From contig JAOWCC010000577.1 in the NCBI GenBank assembly GCA_030867875.1, forward strand, positions 143,584,344-143,648,343: a stretch of 64,000 nt of DNA, written 5' to 3'. The stretch comes from Actinernus sp. WN-2022. Its lineage: Eukaryota > Cnidaria > Anthozoa > Actiniaria > Actinernidae. Position 1 is the stretch's first letter, and each line of letters begins with the position of its first letter. The notes beneath the pieces were generated by a model. The model did not search any database and was not told where the DNA came from. It saw nothing but the letters and a program-made list of their open reading frames with translations. Positions 50,688 to 63,367 of this stretch are shown in pieces. Position numbers and translations under genes: made by a program.

Positions 50688-53144
50688 TTGTTGGATAATG
50701 GCTTGTTTGGTTATGACCAATTGTCGTGGATTTGGAATGGTAACAACGCAACGCCCAACGAAGCGCCTTCATGGTTAGCTCATGTGTTTAATGGCGTCCC
50801 CACATTCCGAAGAAGAACACGGATCAGGTGGCACAAATGTCCGTGCATGTATTACCCTAACACTACTGCTGGATTCAATGTACTGTTAGAAGGTGACTTA
50901 GTATTTAAACTAAATCCAGGTCCCGTGATTAACGGCATACCTACTATTGTCTCGAGGTGTGGTGACAACAGCAATCACTCCAGACAGACAAGGAACCTAA
51001 CAAACCTTTGCCAAATCCCAACGGTCAATATAAACACCAAACAATATGCTTTTGTGCCTATTGACTTTTGCTTATTAAATACCAGATCAATTAATAACAA
51101 AACACTCGCTCTAAAAGACTTTGCCGTTGAACATGATCTAGATATTATTGCAATGACAGAGACCTGGCTTAGAGACTGATAACTTATCGATTGGCGAAGT
51201 CTGTCCTTCTGGCTATTTTTTTCACCATGTCCCCAGGATGAACTCCCGAGGCGGCGGGGTCGGGCTCCTGCTGAAGAAACGTATCCATATTAAAAGGCAA
51301 ACTCAGGAAAAGTTCAAGTCCTACGAATATATGGATGTTGTGGCCAAATTCTCAAATGGCTGTACACGAATTGTAACTATTTACAGACCACCACCATCGA
51401 AGTCGAATGGGTTGAACAATACCACATTTTTTGATGAATTTTCTACTCTGGCAGAGCAACTAGTCCTCACTCCGGGCAACCTGCTAATAGTAGGAGATTT
51501 TAACTACCATATTGACGTCATCGGAAAATTGGACACAATTAGATTTAATAAAATTCTTGAATCATTTAATCTGCGACAACATGTTAACGGGCCAATCCAT
51601 AAAAAGGCCATAATTTGGACTTGATAATAACAAGGGTTGACGATGACCTAGTAACTGGAATAGAAATAAAAGATCCCATGTTGTCTGATCATTCACCTGT
51701 TCATTGCAACCTACGACTGGAAAAAACACCACTAGAACGAGTAGTTGAAATCCAGTCAGTACCGGAAACTGCGATCGATTGACATAGAACATTTTAAAGA
51801 TGACCTTAAGAAGTCAAAATTATTACTGGATGACCACAATGAACTACCTGTTCTAATTGACGAATATGAGAAGACCCTGAAGGATATACTGGACACTCGT
51901 GCACCAGTCAAACATCGTACGATCCCACTTCGACCATCAGCAGCGTGGTACAATGATAGTATTAATAAGGAAAAGAAAAAACGTAGGATGCTTGAGCGCC
52001 GCTGGCGTGCGTCTAGACTGTGTATAGACAGACTACTGCATGCTGAACAATGCAAAGTTGTCAACGATATGTTAAGGGAAGCCAAGACTACCTACTACTC
52101 CACTGTCATTTCAGATAATAAGTCCAATCAAAAAGTGATCTTCAATACTGTCAACAAACTGCTGCACCGGAAGCTTGAGAGACGCTACCCAACAGCCACT
52201 ACTACTGGTGAACCCGCCAATAATTTTGTGGATTTTTTCCACAATAAAATAGTTGCTATAAGAAATGAATTATCCGCCGAATACTGTTCTGTCACCGGCC
52301 GAACCGTGCTCAGAGGCGCAAGTACTCCATGCGGAATTTACGTACTGATACAGAGTTTCAAGTTATGACAGCCAGCCAAGTTGACAACCTAGCCTCTGTT
52401 TTAAAAGGATGCAAAGACACCCTCCTGCCAGTCCTTACTAAAATAGTAAACTTGTCACTGCAAACTGCAAATATGCCTACACAGTTGAAAGAAGCAATAG
52501 TCAAACCAAAATTGAAAAAGGACTCCCTTGACTTTGAAGTGTACCCTAATTTCAGGCCGATCTCCAACCTAAAGTTTGTCTCCAAGGTAACGGAAAAGGC
52601 TGTTTCCCATCAACTAAAGGCTTACTTAGGAGACAACAACCTGAATGAACCTCTTCAATCTGCTTACAAACGTTTTCATAGCACTGAGATGTGCAAAATG
52701 ACATCCTCAGTGCAATTGACAACCAGAACTGCGTCGTGCTATATTGCTACTTGATATGTCTGCAGCATTCGATACGGTCGATCATGAGCTACTCTTAGCA
52801 AGGCTCTCCAGCCATTTTCGTATAAAGGCCAAGCAATAAAATGGTTTGAGTCTTATCTTCAAGATCGGAGACAGTTTGTCGTTATCGATGGAGTCAAGTC
52901 CGACATTAAAGAGCTACAATGTGGAGTGCCTCATGGGTCCGTGCTTGGCCCGATACTATATCTACTGTATATCTCGCCACTCGGTGACATCATTAGGCGC
53001 CATGGGCTTGCATACCATCTGTACGCGGATGATACACAGCTATATTTTGCACTTAAACCCACGCCGACTGAACAGCAAGCCTCCATAATACGTATTGAAG
53101 CTTGTGTTAGTGAGATCGATTCATGGTTGCATGGCGTGCAATAA
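50688..53144 (+). pseudogene. LINE endonuclease/RT ORF2, broken
   Basis: The pieces in at least four frames (50688-51179, 51238-51624, 51745-52368, 52329-52754, 52926-53144) together cover the endonuclease and RT domains in order, with the YADD catalytic motif. The stops listed above make it inactive. A short N-terminal section before the endonuclease (LLEGDLVFKLNPGPVINGI) is typical of the clade. Confidence 0.82.
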
Positions 53145-53185
53145 GTTGAAACTGAACCGTGACAAGACCGAGCTTCTAGTATTAT

Positions 53186-53542
53186 CACAGGCTAACCATC
53201 CTCCCATTTTGTGTATTTGTCACTGATGTTTTCATAATCCATCATTTCTTAGCAAATTGTGAAATAAAATACCCTTTGACTTGATTCTGCTGTGTATGTG
53301 TTGATTTAGCGCGCCGCTCATAATACAGCTCGGGTTTCCTCGATGAGCCACAGGAAGCCCGAGCTATATGCAAACAAACCTGAGCCACAGGAAACCCGAG
53401 CTGTATTATGAGCGCGTGCTAAATCAACACATACACAGCAGAATCAAGTCAAAGGGTATTTTATTTCACAATTTGCTAAGAAATGATGGATTATGAAAAC
53501 ATCAGTGACAAATACACAAAATGGGAGGATGGTTAGCCTGTG
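53186..53542. mobile_element. 357-bp near-perfect palindrome, 7-bp target duplication
   Basis: Left arm CACAGGCTAACCATCCTCCC is exactly inverted at the right end, and complementarity continues for roughly 140 bp per arm. GTATTAT flanks both sides (53179-53185, 53543-53549). It sits inside the LINE RT, whose frame resumes after it. The centre (53340-53400) has smaller GAGCCACAGGAA repeats. Confidence 0.82.
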
Positions 53543-53934
53543 GTATTATGTGCACACTACCGGCCACGCCCATTAATAGACTACGTCCAAGCCACCAGCG
53601 AACGCATACAACCGTCCATCTCAGCAAGGAACATTGGTGTTATTTTTGATCAGCACACGTCCCTTAATTGAACAGCATGTAGCTAACATATGCAAAGCAT
53701 CTTTATATCATTTACGTAATATAGCCAAAATCAGAAACTGCCTGTCGCAATTACTAGATACTAAAACTTTAGTCCATGCTTTTATTTCCACTAAGCTTGA
53801 CAGTTGTAATTCGCTACTATATGGACTTCCACTATTTTTACTTGATCGGTAGAAAATACGACCATATCACGCCGATTCTCAGGCAGTTACACTGGTTACC
53901 GGTTAGACAACGGATAGTATTCAAGCTGCTATTA

Positions 53935-55071
53935 CAGTTGACTCTCTCCTAAGCGGCCACCTCGGGGACGGAGGTAAGTGGCCGCTTACGAGAGATGGCC
54001 GCTTACGAGAATATTCACCACAGGTGGCCCAAACCTATATACAACAGTGGTAATGCAACTCATGAGTCATGAATGCTTGTTGCCTTGTTCTCATCAAAAC
54101 AAGTATCATTTTACAATTTTACAGCCTCATGTTACAGCCTCCTGTTGCGGCCCCACGGGGGCATTCAATAAAGCCAACATTGTTGCCGTCTGGTCTGTCA
54201 TAGGTCTGTCATCGATCTCCGGGGTGGTCGCTTACGAGGAGAGTGGTCGCTTACGAGGAGAGTGGTCGCTTACGAGAGCTCAAGCATGTTAAGGCCTGGT
54301 TCAGGGGTCGAATTTCGGGTAAAAACTGTTTTCCTTATTTCAGCACAGCCGAGTATGATAGGCACGCCAAGTTTCTCACGATAATAGGTATCGCCATTCT
54401 TGACTACCTTAAGTGGTTTGTGTGTAGTAAAACGTGTCACGTGGTCTGTCACGTGACTTAGAACACGAAATCAGTAAATCAAAAACGCGGCTCCGAGTTT
54501 AAAACAGCTAGGACTATGAGTGGATACGTTTAGTTAAGGTTGAAGCCTTTCACCTAAATCAGCTTAGAAAAGATGACTACAATGTTTCGTTAACGAGTTA
54601 TTAAGGCGAACATATGCAAAATAGGTCACGTGACTTTTTGTACCCTTAATATCTCCTTATCTTTACACGATAGTCATGTTTTCTAAGCGTGATCTGCAAC
54701 ACTGCGGGAGGAGTAATGTTTTAGCAGGGTTACTTTATGTTCATATGTTATCATCGCAGCCGCATATCACTTAAACGATTTTATGTAATTATGACGTCAT
54801 CGATAACGTGACACGACAACTATCCACATAACAAATTTAAGGAAGTTTATATTAGTTTTATGGTGTAATTAAATTTCGTTTAAACTGTTATTTCTGTCAG
54901 AAATGTTTTTTTTTAACGTACATCTATTTTCCGTTAAATGAACCAGGCCTTAACATGCTTGAGAGATGCTAAATACAGTGATTGACTAAGAAATAAAATG
55001 GGAATTTGTGAAGGTGGCCGCTTACGGGAGATGGTCGCTTGCGAGAGTGGCCGTTCAAAGAGAGTCAACTG
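53935..55071. mobile_element. 1.1 kb TA-target element inside the LINE
   Basis: Ends CAGTTGACTCTCTCCTAAGC and the inverse (GAGAGTCAACTG) are flanked by TA at 53933-53934 and 55072-55073. Subterminal repeats of GGTCGCTTACGAGAG. A second inverted pair (CTCAAGCATGTTAAGGCCTG and inverse, about 54288 and 54945-54965) marks a nested element of ~680 bp. No transposase. Confidence 0.75.
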
Positions 55072-55865
55072 TACTTATATATAAAGCCTTAAATGGATTA
55101 GCGCCAAAGTACGTTAGAGACATGTTGCGCACAAACTCAATTAGACAACTGCGCTCTTCTACACGGAAGCTGCTAAAAATCCCACCCGCAAAACTATCGC
55201 ACTATGGTGAGCGAGCTTTCCAACATGCAGCACCGAAACCTATCTTTTTAATCAAGCTTACAATTAGTTATTTTATATCGATTAGTTTAATTAGATATTA
55301 GATATTTTTATTCATTAGATATTACATATTACATTTACCCAAGTAAATTTTACATATCCTATAATTTTTTACTCCATATTTATACATGCATGTAATTTAT
55401 ATATCTTAATAGTTCTAGTCCTAGACTTATTTTAGTACCACATGAGATTGTAAAGCGGAATATAAGCTCTATATAAATGCTATTTATTATTATTATTATT
55501 GAATCAGTATTATTAACAATATAGATTTAAAATACACGAGATTATAACTTTTTGAGAAAACTGATAAAGAAAAACAGTTCTCTCAATTTTAAGTCTAAAT
55601 GTATGCCATATGCAGTTGTGAAGAAAAAAAACTGACCCATATACCTCGTTGATTATGTACAATGCAAATGTTAAGGTATAAATTCTACCCATCAAACTTG
55701 AAGATCTGGGAGTATGAGCTTACATAATCGGCAGGTGCCATTGCGTAATGTTAAATGCCTTTCCCAGTTGTAGACGACTGTTTCAAAAATACTACTCTAT
55801 GCTTAAAGCAAAATTATGTCAGTAGAACCACCATATTTTTAACCAGTTGAAGTAGTGACAATCGA

Positions 55866-56071
55866 GTGCGTTCGATTGACTCCGTATTATTTCCAGAATA
55901 AAATCGAATACTGGAATAGTCCGGCGTCTGGAAATCAGTAGGCACATTTTGTGCCGGTAGGCTACAAACGTTTGCTGATATGATATTCACGATACGTTTA
56001 CTATTTCAGTGGCTAAAAAACCGATAAAGCAATTTGTAGATTTTTATTCCGGAATACAGTCAATAGAACGC
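55866..56071. repeat. MITE-like inverted repeat (GTTCGATTGACTCCGTATT)
   Basis: GAGTGCGTTCGATTGACTCC with ATTCCAGAATA at the left is matched by TATTCCGGAATACAGTCAAT AGAACGCTC at the right. A related partial copy occurs at about 57308-57365. Confidence 0.5.
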
Positions 56072-56703
56072 TCCCTAAATTATGATAATTATCGCTGCCG
56101 GCTAAACCCGGCTTTACTGATGACCTATATAAGTAGCTGAAAGGCTTTGACAAGCGTGGAAAACTAGTACCTCCTTTACCTATCAAATTATATCATTATT
56201 ATTATGGAGATAATCTGAAAAAGATATTTTATTTTGGCTGAAAAACCTGCCAATTAGAGTAAAGGTAACCGAATATGATCAGTTGCGACGCGCCATTTTT
56301 TTGATTTCATATGAAGCCGTAAAAGTAGCAAGTTTCGACGGTCTTCAACGCCGTGAAAAGACGAACATATACGAACGATTAAATCCGATGAAAATGTCCG
56401 ATATTTCAGCGTTTCCAAGAAATGATTAATTAGCTTTTCCCTTGTTAATTCCAAAACAATTGGATGCGGATCAGTGAAACGGATGTACACCGTTATAGGT
56501 ATTATGGTTGTGTTCACCTGCCAGCAACCTTCATTGTATGGTGTTATAAACTAGCTTATCAATGTACAGACCATTTGAACGTTCGAAAAGAAACTAGTAA
56601 AAGAGCATTGGACTTGTTTCGTTACTGCGTTGATGTTGTGAAATAACCAAGTCTTCACCGGAACCAACAGGATAATTAATCGTTCGGTAATGCCGATTGT
56701 TGG

Positions 56704-56945
56704 CACAATTATTCACCGAAGTAGAGGTGAATAGTGGCGGCGAGGTAAATATCCACCACTATTCACCAACACTGAGGTGAATAATTGTTTTAGTATATAC
56801 CACACTCCAGGTGAATAGCCAGCACCAAATAGTTATTTTATTTTCTGTCAAATGGGCAAAAACTCGCGCGAGATGATCGCTGCTTTGCTCGGAGGTGAAT
56901 ATGAAATCATATTCACTGTTTGAGTAGCCAATCAGAGCGCGCGAA
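56704..56945. mobile_element. Composite palindromic MITE, copy 2 (right-truncated)
   Basis: Same order of blocks as 25887-26193: ACAATTATTCACC hairpin, TTTTAGTATATACCACACTC, then TCGCGCGAGATGATC, but it ends before the right terminal repeat. Confidence 0.65.
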
Positions 56946-59809
56946 GAAGACAGGAGACAGGAGACCTGAGCGGGAAGTCATCAGTCTTTTGAAATGAACG
57001 ATGGTCTAAATTTCAAGCCAAATCACTCGCCGGGATATCTCGCCAATTATGTTTTTAGCTCTGTTTGGTCGGGTTTTGGTACCGCTACCGAAGGCTGCGA
57101 AAAACCATGAAACCGATCGCATTTCGTGACGGGTGGCTTATTACAATTGCTTGAAACCCTACTTCTTGGCACCACGGTTCTGATACAATAACAGCGAAAA
57201 GAAAATCAAATGAAATTAATCTCTTGGTTGTCAGGCATCTTTTTGGTATATAAATTTAAAGCACGTACATATAATATTCGACCTCTTAAATATATTTCTT
57301 ATCACATAAGAGCGAGTTCGATTGACGGCCGTATTCCAGAATAAGAATAGATGGGAGAGGCCGGAAATCACTGACACTGGTTCAGGCACATTTTAGTAAT
57401 CATTCCAATAAGGGTTTTGTTTTTTTTCTTGAGGAGTTGGCCGCTATACTTGTCTTCAATTTTTGCTAAGCCGGCTTCAGTTTTATCAGATTTTCTTCCA
57501 CCGATTTCAAAGAAACTAGCTTCTTTTCTTGAATACAATGTTTCACAGCAGGACTTCTCAGTTTCGTATAACCGAGTACAACGGTTCGGATGCTGAGATT
57601 AGAACTTACGTAATCAGTCATACGAAATTCGTTTTCAATTTCTCGATGCAGGAAACATTTCCCTGATAAAATCGAAAACGAACGGCGTGGATTTGTTAAA
57701 AACGTAATCACAATATCGTGTCCACAAAACTAATCAGGAGCCACCCCATAGTACATATTGCCATTCAGGCAAAGTAATAACAAAATGCTTTCTGGAATGC
57801 GACACGTTAGCTCAGTAAAATGAAAAGGTCAAAACCAACATTTTGATTACTTATTATTTTGCAAATTCTTTATTTAAAAGTGTGCGATGTTTTTTTCCGA
57901 GGCCGTTCTAAAATCTGTCCCCGCGTGTTGAGCAAAGAAGTCAAAACGCTTAGTTTTTTTGGTCGTGACAACTTAAGCTAATGTGATGGTAACGGTCTGT
58001 GGGATCAGTTTCCTGTACATAGTATACGTGCAGACTACATACAGAGTTGTGTCTATGGATCACCGAAAAAAAAATTTCTTTGTTTAGTTACCAAGGCTAT
58101 ACTGGATCTTACAAATAATTTGAATTAGAAAAATCACTATTTACCAACGTGCTAATTAAAACATTCTACCATGCACGTTTTCGTTTTTAAAACACAATCA
58201 TATTCGGCCCAAAAATTCAGGAGATGTTTCGTAATATTATGAATGGACAGTTGGACTCAAACTGACAACATGAAATTAGAATTCTGCAAGGTGTTGGAAG
58301 CTTTTATTTACACACTGAATGAAATGTCCATCATCTGTCACAGGCAAAACCAAATTGCACGTATCTGCGGTGTCGATGGTTCTTTTCGGCTTATTCTGCA
58401 TCGTTCTCTAGGTCGGGGGACTTTTTTAAAATCACATTCTCAATTAAAGACAAACTCACCACAAACTTATAACAACGGGTAATATTTGTAATTGTCCATA
58501 ACCAAACTGTACTTATTTTTACTGTGGCCAATAAAGAACAATTCCAAGAAATGATAAAGAATGACTAGGTTTTAACTGAACCGAGCTCGCGAATAAAAGT
58601 AAGAAACCCAATTTTAGCGTATGCCTTCCACAGATTCTACGCAGAGTACTATATAGATACCATGGCATGTCCTGCCCAGTACAAACCAGGGAATTCATGT
58701 CACAAAAAAACTCGCACAAGGCACCTGTTCCGAGAGATTTTCTTCGCACCGTTCGTCGAGTTTTTCATCTTTTCGATAAGGATTATTATTCACAGTTTAG
58801 TAGAAAAACAACATTATTTGACTTCTGTTTCTACACTTGATTGCTGTGAGAACTTGTTTAGAAATTCAACTACGTTCTTTCCATGTTTTCCGTCGAAAAA
58901 CATTTGTTTACTTTTGAGCACCTTTTGTGAGATGGCCCAACGGGCAACGTGGTCTTTGTTGTTCAAACTGGATCTCCTTTTCAAGTCTTGCCTCTTCCAA
59001 AATACTCCATTTTAAAGCACGGGTCGTTCAATCTAACTCAATATTTCCGTTGCCCACAATAAATGTAGTTCTCGCGGCAATTTCCAACTTCAGGTACGTA
59101 CACACCTGCTACTTCATGCAGTAAAATAAATACTCTTTCCAAACACACACGGACTCGGTTGTCGTCAACTCTCGATTCTCCTGGTGCCCGACTTTTCCTT
59201 TTTCTTTAGAAGTTTGGTTACAGGGAAAATGGCTACTCGGTTTTGTTACAACTGAGACACAAAGTAGCTCAGGAGAAAACAGAAAGCAGATACGTGATAC
59301 CACAGGGCGATCGCACCAACAAACAACCCGAACGCCATGTTGAACGTGAATGGGCTGTGAATATCTGCTGATAGACTGTCGTATTCTCCCTAGCCTGATT
59401 TGCAGGAATTACCATAAGTAGTTTGCGCAGCTTTCGACGCATAACGGTTTTTCTAAAACCGCTGAATATTTCTTATGGTAGACTCTCATTCCGCACCGAC
59501 TCCGAGTCCGATACATTTTATTTTTAAAATGCGGGCAATAATCCAGCGAGTTACCAAAGCCAGCGTTACAGGTAAGTGTTTGACATAACTCTGCTTATAG
59601 TAGGCATTGTATTTAAATCGCTATTGCCCATAACACTGGATAATTTATTGTCTTTAAGCTTTAAGTTATAACTTTAAGGTAAGTCAACCTACTATCGGCC
59701 ACCTCCGATTCTCAGGCACGCATGTAAACAAATAAATCTCTCCCTAGAGGAGACACACGAAAAGGTTTTCAAACCAGTCCGAGACAAGTAACTTTTAATA
59801 CATATACTG
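56946..59809. other. Stretch with no recognised gene
   Basis: AT-rich DNA with short unsupported frames. The only structured item I see is a partial MITE end at about 57308-57365. Confidence 0.45.
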
Positions 59810-61270
59810 GTGATACAGTTTATACACAGCTCTCATCATGGATTTCTGAAGGGAAGATCCTGTACAACACAGTTGCTTCTGCCAGTTCTGGTACATCATG
59901 ACTGGACTAAGATTCTTGATAACAGAGGCCAAATTGACGTAGTCTTCCTCGATTTCTCTAAGGCGTTTGACCTGGTGAACCATAGTATCCTTCTATCTAA
60001 GCTACATAAGTATGGAATTCGTGGTATCCTCCTAAATTGGTGTAAGGACTATCTGACCAATCGAAGTTTCTGACTGGTTATCAATCACCTCTGGAGTTCG
60101 TCAAGGTTCCTTATTAGGGCCTTTGTTCTTCATTGTTTACATAAATGATCTACCCGGGATAATCAGTAAGGATAGTAATATTGCTTTGTATGCTGACGAT
60201 AGTAAGATGTATAAAATAATTAACACACCAAATGATCAATTAGCATTTCAGAGAAACCTGGATAAGATCTCTATTTGGTGTGATGTGAACAGAATGAGAA
60301 TCAATACAAAGAAGTGTAAGATCATGAGAATTACTAGAAAAAATAACCCTATCATTAGTGATTATCATATAAATGGGCAAACCTTAGAAAGTGTACAACA
60401 GTACAAGGATTTAGGGGTAATTACTACCTCTGATCTATCATGGAATACACATATCTATATAGATTCCATAACAGCAAAGGCCAATAAAGTGCTTGGTCTA
60501 GTGAAGAGAACCTGTAAGGAACTAAAGGACATCACTACTTTAAGAACTCTATAATTTATTGTAATCTTATTAGGCCCTTAATGGAGTATTCATGTGAAAC
60601 ATGGAATCCATTCACACAACGAAATATTAACAGATTAGAAGCCGTACAGAGGAGAGCAACCAAATTCATCCTTAAATCTAATGATGACTATAATACTAGA
60701 TTAAGTAAGCTAAACTTACAGAGCTTAGCTGATAGGAGATTCACAAGGGATGTGGTATTTTTATTTAATTTAACTAATGGACATTATAATATTGACATTG
60801 ACAATAAGCTATCTTTCTGCAAAGATCAAAAGGTAAATTATTACCACCTAAGAAGTAATGACTCGCTTGACCTGAATCATGTTTATAGTAGAACAAATTG
60901 TTGAATCCTTATTCTTGTGGATTGCATGAAACACACCGATCGTGTTGTACTCCGCTTTTTATTTTCGCTCACACATGTGTTATGCTAATTTCTACCTTTT
61001 ACAAATCCAACCTGTCAATCATAGGGTACACATGACTGATTCAGTACAAACAAGTATTGATGTTACTATATATATGTTTTTAAATATTATTTTTTTGTAC
61101 AAATAATTGTTGAATGGAATAGTTTACCACATAATATAAGAGAGGCCATAAGCTTATCTAACTTTAAACATAAGGTTATATCATTTTTAAATAAGGAGAT
61201 TTTGCAATAGTTTTACCTTTTTTTTTTATAACCCTACTCCACAATATAATTTGTAAAGTTATTTATGGAT
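59810..61270 (+). pseudogene. Second LINE RT, broken
   Basis: RT motifs in order: [54 protein letters not shown] (YADD near 60190) and QYKDLGVITTSDLSWNTHI. The C-terminal part is MEYSCETWNPFTQRNINRLE then VQRRATKFILK. Frameshifts near 60075 and 60555. The C-terminus is disrupted near 60890-61110, where a TTGTTGAAT-type repeat on both sides suggests an insertion. CR1/Jockey-like; 5'-truncated. Confidence 0.8.
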
Positions 61271-63213
61271 TGTAAATAGTAATATTATATTATACTTAAG
61301 TCTTAGCTGGGGAATATCCCTCGAATGGTGCCTTGGGTGCTTTTGGATATTCCCCTCTCCGTTTTTTTTTCCTTTCCTTTTTCCTTTCCTTTTTCCTGCC
61401 CATATTATAAACTTGTAGTATTATAGTATTTGTAATAATGGAGTAAACTTAATAAATAAAATACTAACCTTATCATCTTGTTTGTTGACTCTCAAAATTC
61501 AGTAAAATTAAAGACTTTCTGTTTACCTGTAGGCTGTTGCAGAAACGGCATTCCTTCCTTGTGCAAAGACATCATTGCAGACACCACGCGATTCCCAAAA
61601 GCTTGAATAGAATCGTAGTTAAGGTTATGAAACCCAGCGACCTTCTTCGTTATAGGTCTTTGTTCACTTTTTTCAACCGTGACCATGAACAAAACACAAT
61701 TAATAGATATTGGAATATGTTAATCAACACAGGAAAACAAAACCCATCTAACATTAATGGGAAGAGTTCCATTTTTTTCCGGGAAAGTGGAATTATTTCA
61801 ATTAATATCAGATGGGTTTTGGCACATTCCCATTAATGTTTTTTTATTTATTTTTTCCTGTGCAATCAGCCAACAGAAACGTGTCAGGGTTCATTCATTC
61901 AGGGGATGCTTAAATGAACTAAGACCGTTCACAATCTTTTGTCTTGCCCCCTTCCAATCTAAATCACAGCACCTTTGTTAGCTCCTTTAAAGTTTCTGGG
62001 TTTCCTAACCATTCCACTCTATTAACTATGAGAATTTAAGGGACTGTCATTAAGAATATTAATTGCAATGTAACAACTTATACATGTATTTACAATATAG
62101 TTAACTGCACCTTTAGCTTTTTGATATTAGCACCTTTCTACTAGTACTTTATTTCTGCACCTTTCTGCACTTTTGATTAATGACATGTTTTTTTTGCTTA
62201 TTTAATATTATTCTTGTCATTGTTTTTCCCCTTATCTTCTTGCTTTGATATTTATTATCTATGTATTAAGTTATACCACATAAGCTCCCTTGATGAGCAA
62301 ATGCTCTTGGAGCAAATGTGGATAATACATGTAGATATGGTTAAATTAAAAATAATAATAATTGTAATGGGTACCCCCTCAAACATGCAAATTTGTTGGT
62401 ATGAGACCCCCCTCGTGAGACTATTTTTGGATGACCCCCCTCGACCTGCTCCAAGCTCACAATTAGATGTGATATTGACAAGAATGTTTAAAATAGCATA
62501 CCAACAGCGAACATTTTACAAATTCTATTGTTTATCAGTGATACTAAATTTGACTTTTTCTACATTACTGCTGAATTTGGCTTTACAAGATCTTTCTACT
62601 TTTAGAAGTCTTCCTCCCTTAATAGACAAGGGTTTTTGCTTGGGTTAATTGCAAAGTACAGGATTTTACCTGAAAAGTATCAGACACAATTTTTGTTCAC
62701 ATTGTAAGACGTTCGGTGAGTGCTGAAGGCACAAGCCTTAATTTGTGAGGTCAGAAGAATGCCCCTGGCCTTAGTTATAGGCTAGGACCCAGAACCAGAA
62801 CTGGTTTTCAGAGAAAAAACAGCTCATGATCAAAATCCTGGATTTCCATGTTATTGTGAAAAAGGAACCCAGATTTTCTCCCTGTTTGATTATTCTGGAT
62901 CATCTATAAACTGGAATTCAACACATTTTTTCGAAACACCTGGTGCCAGAATTTTTTTGGAATTACGATGTAGGTTCAATATATATATATATACAGCAAT
63001 TTTCATAAATTCTGACCCCCCTCAACTATATCAGGTGCATTGTGGGTAAATGACTGCCGATCGAGCCTCAACAAAAGTACCAGTTCACGAGATGTAGAGA
63101 TATCAGACCAGTAGACAGACCAAACGTTTACCCAAGGCGTTTTTCTATATTAGATATTAACAGATTTCCTATGTTAGATAATACATATTATATTTATTTT
63201 CTATTTCCTTGTT
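61271..63213. other. Stretch with no recognised gene
   Basis: AT-rich sequence, the 3' tail of the LINE near 61270-61450, and short frames without recognisable domains. A TTTCC microsatellite lies at about 61369-61396. Confidence 0.45.
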
Positions 63214-63367
63214 AGTTTCTTTTCCTCCGCTTATTAATATGCTTAAATTCAGCGGGTAGCCTTGCCTGATCTGAGGTCAAGATTGCAAATAGTTTCTTTT
63301 CCTCCGCTTATTAATATGCTTAAATTCAGCGGGTAGCCTTGCCTGATCTGAGGTCAAGATTGCAAAT
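63214..63367 (-). rRNA. 28S rRNA 5' end with ITS2 junction, tandemly doubled fragment
   Basis: Two identical 77-bp units (63214-63290, 63291-63367). The reverse complement contains GACCTCAGATCAGGCAAGGC, GCTGAATTTAAGC and AATAAGCGGAGGAAAAGAAA, the beginning of nuclear 28S rRNA right after ITS2. Sequence to the right (63368 to ~63500) may be ITS2. No longer 28S sequence follows, so this is an isolated fragment and not a working rDNA unit. Confidence 0.85.

Larger units (their letters stand above)
50640..55500 (+). mobile_element. CR1/L2-like LINE, broken and split by two insertions
   Basis: Endonuclease: FCLLNTRSINNKTLALKDFA, MTETWLRD, MNSRGGGVGLLLKKR, IYRPPPSK and LIVGDFNYHIDV. RT: YPNFRPISNLKFVSKVTEKA, LNEPLQSAYKRFHSTE, the HGSVLGPILYLLYISPL block and YADDTQLYF (near 53020). 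A 3' end with SLIYKALNGLAPKYVRDML-type sequence and a GTAAAGCGGAATATAAGCTC tail closes at (ATT)n, 55485-55500. Stops and frameshifts occur at 51180, 51620, about 52340 and 52740. It is interrupted by 53186-53542 and 53935-55071. Confidence 0.85.
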
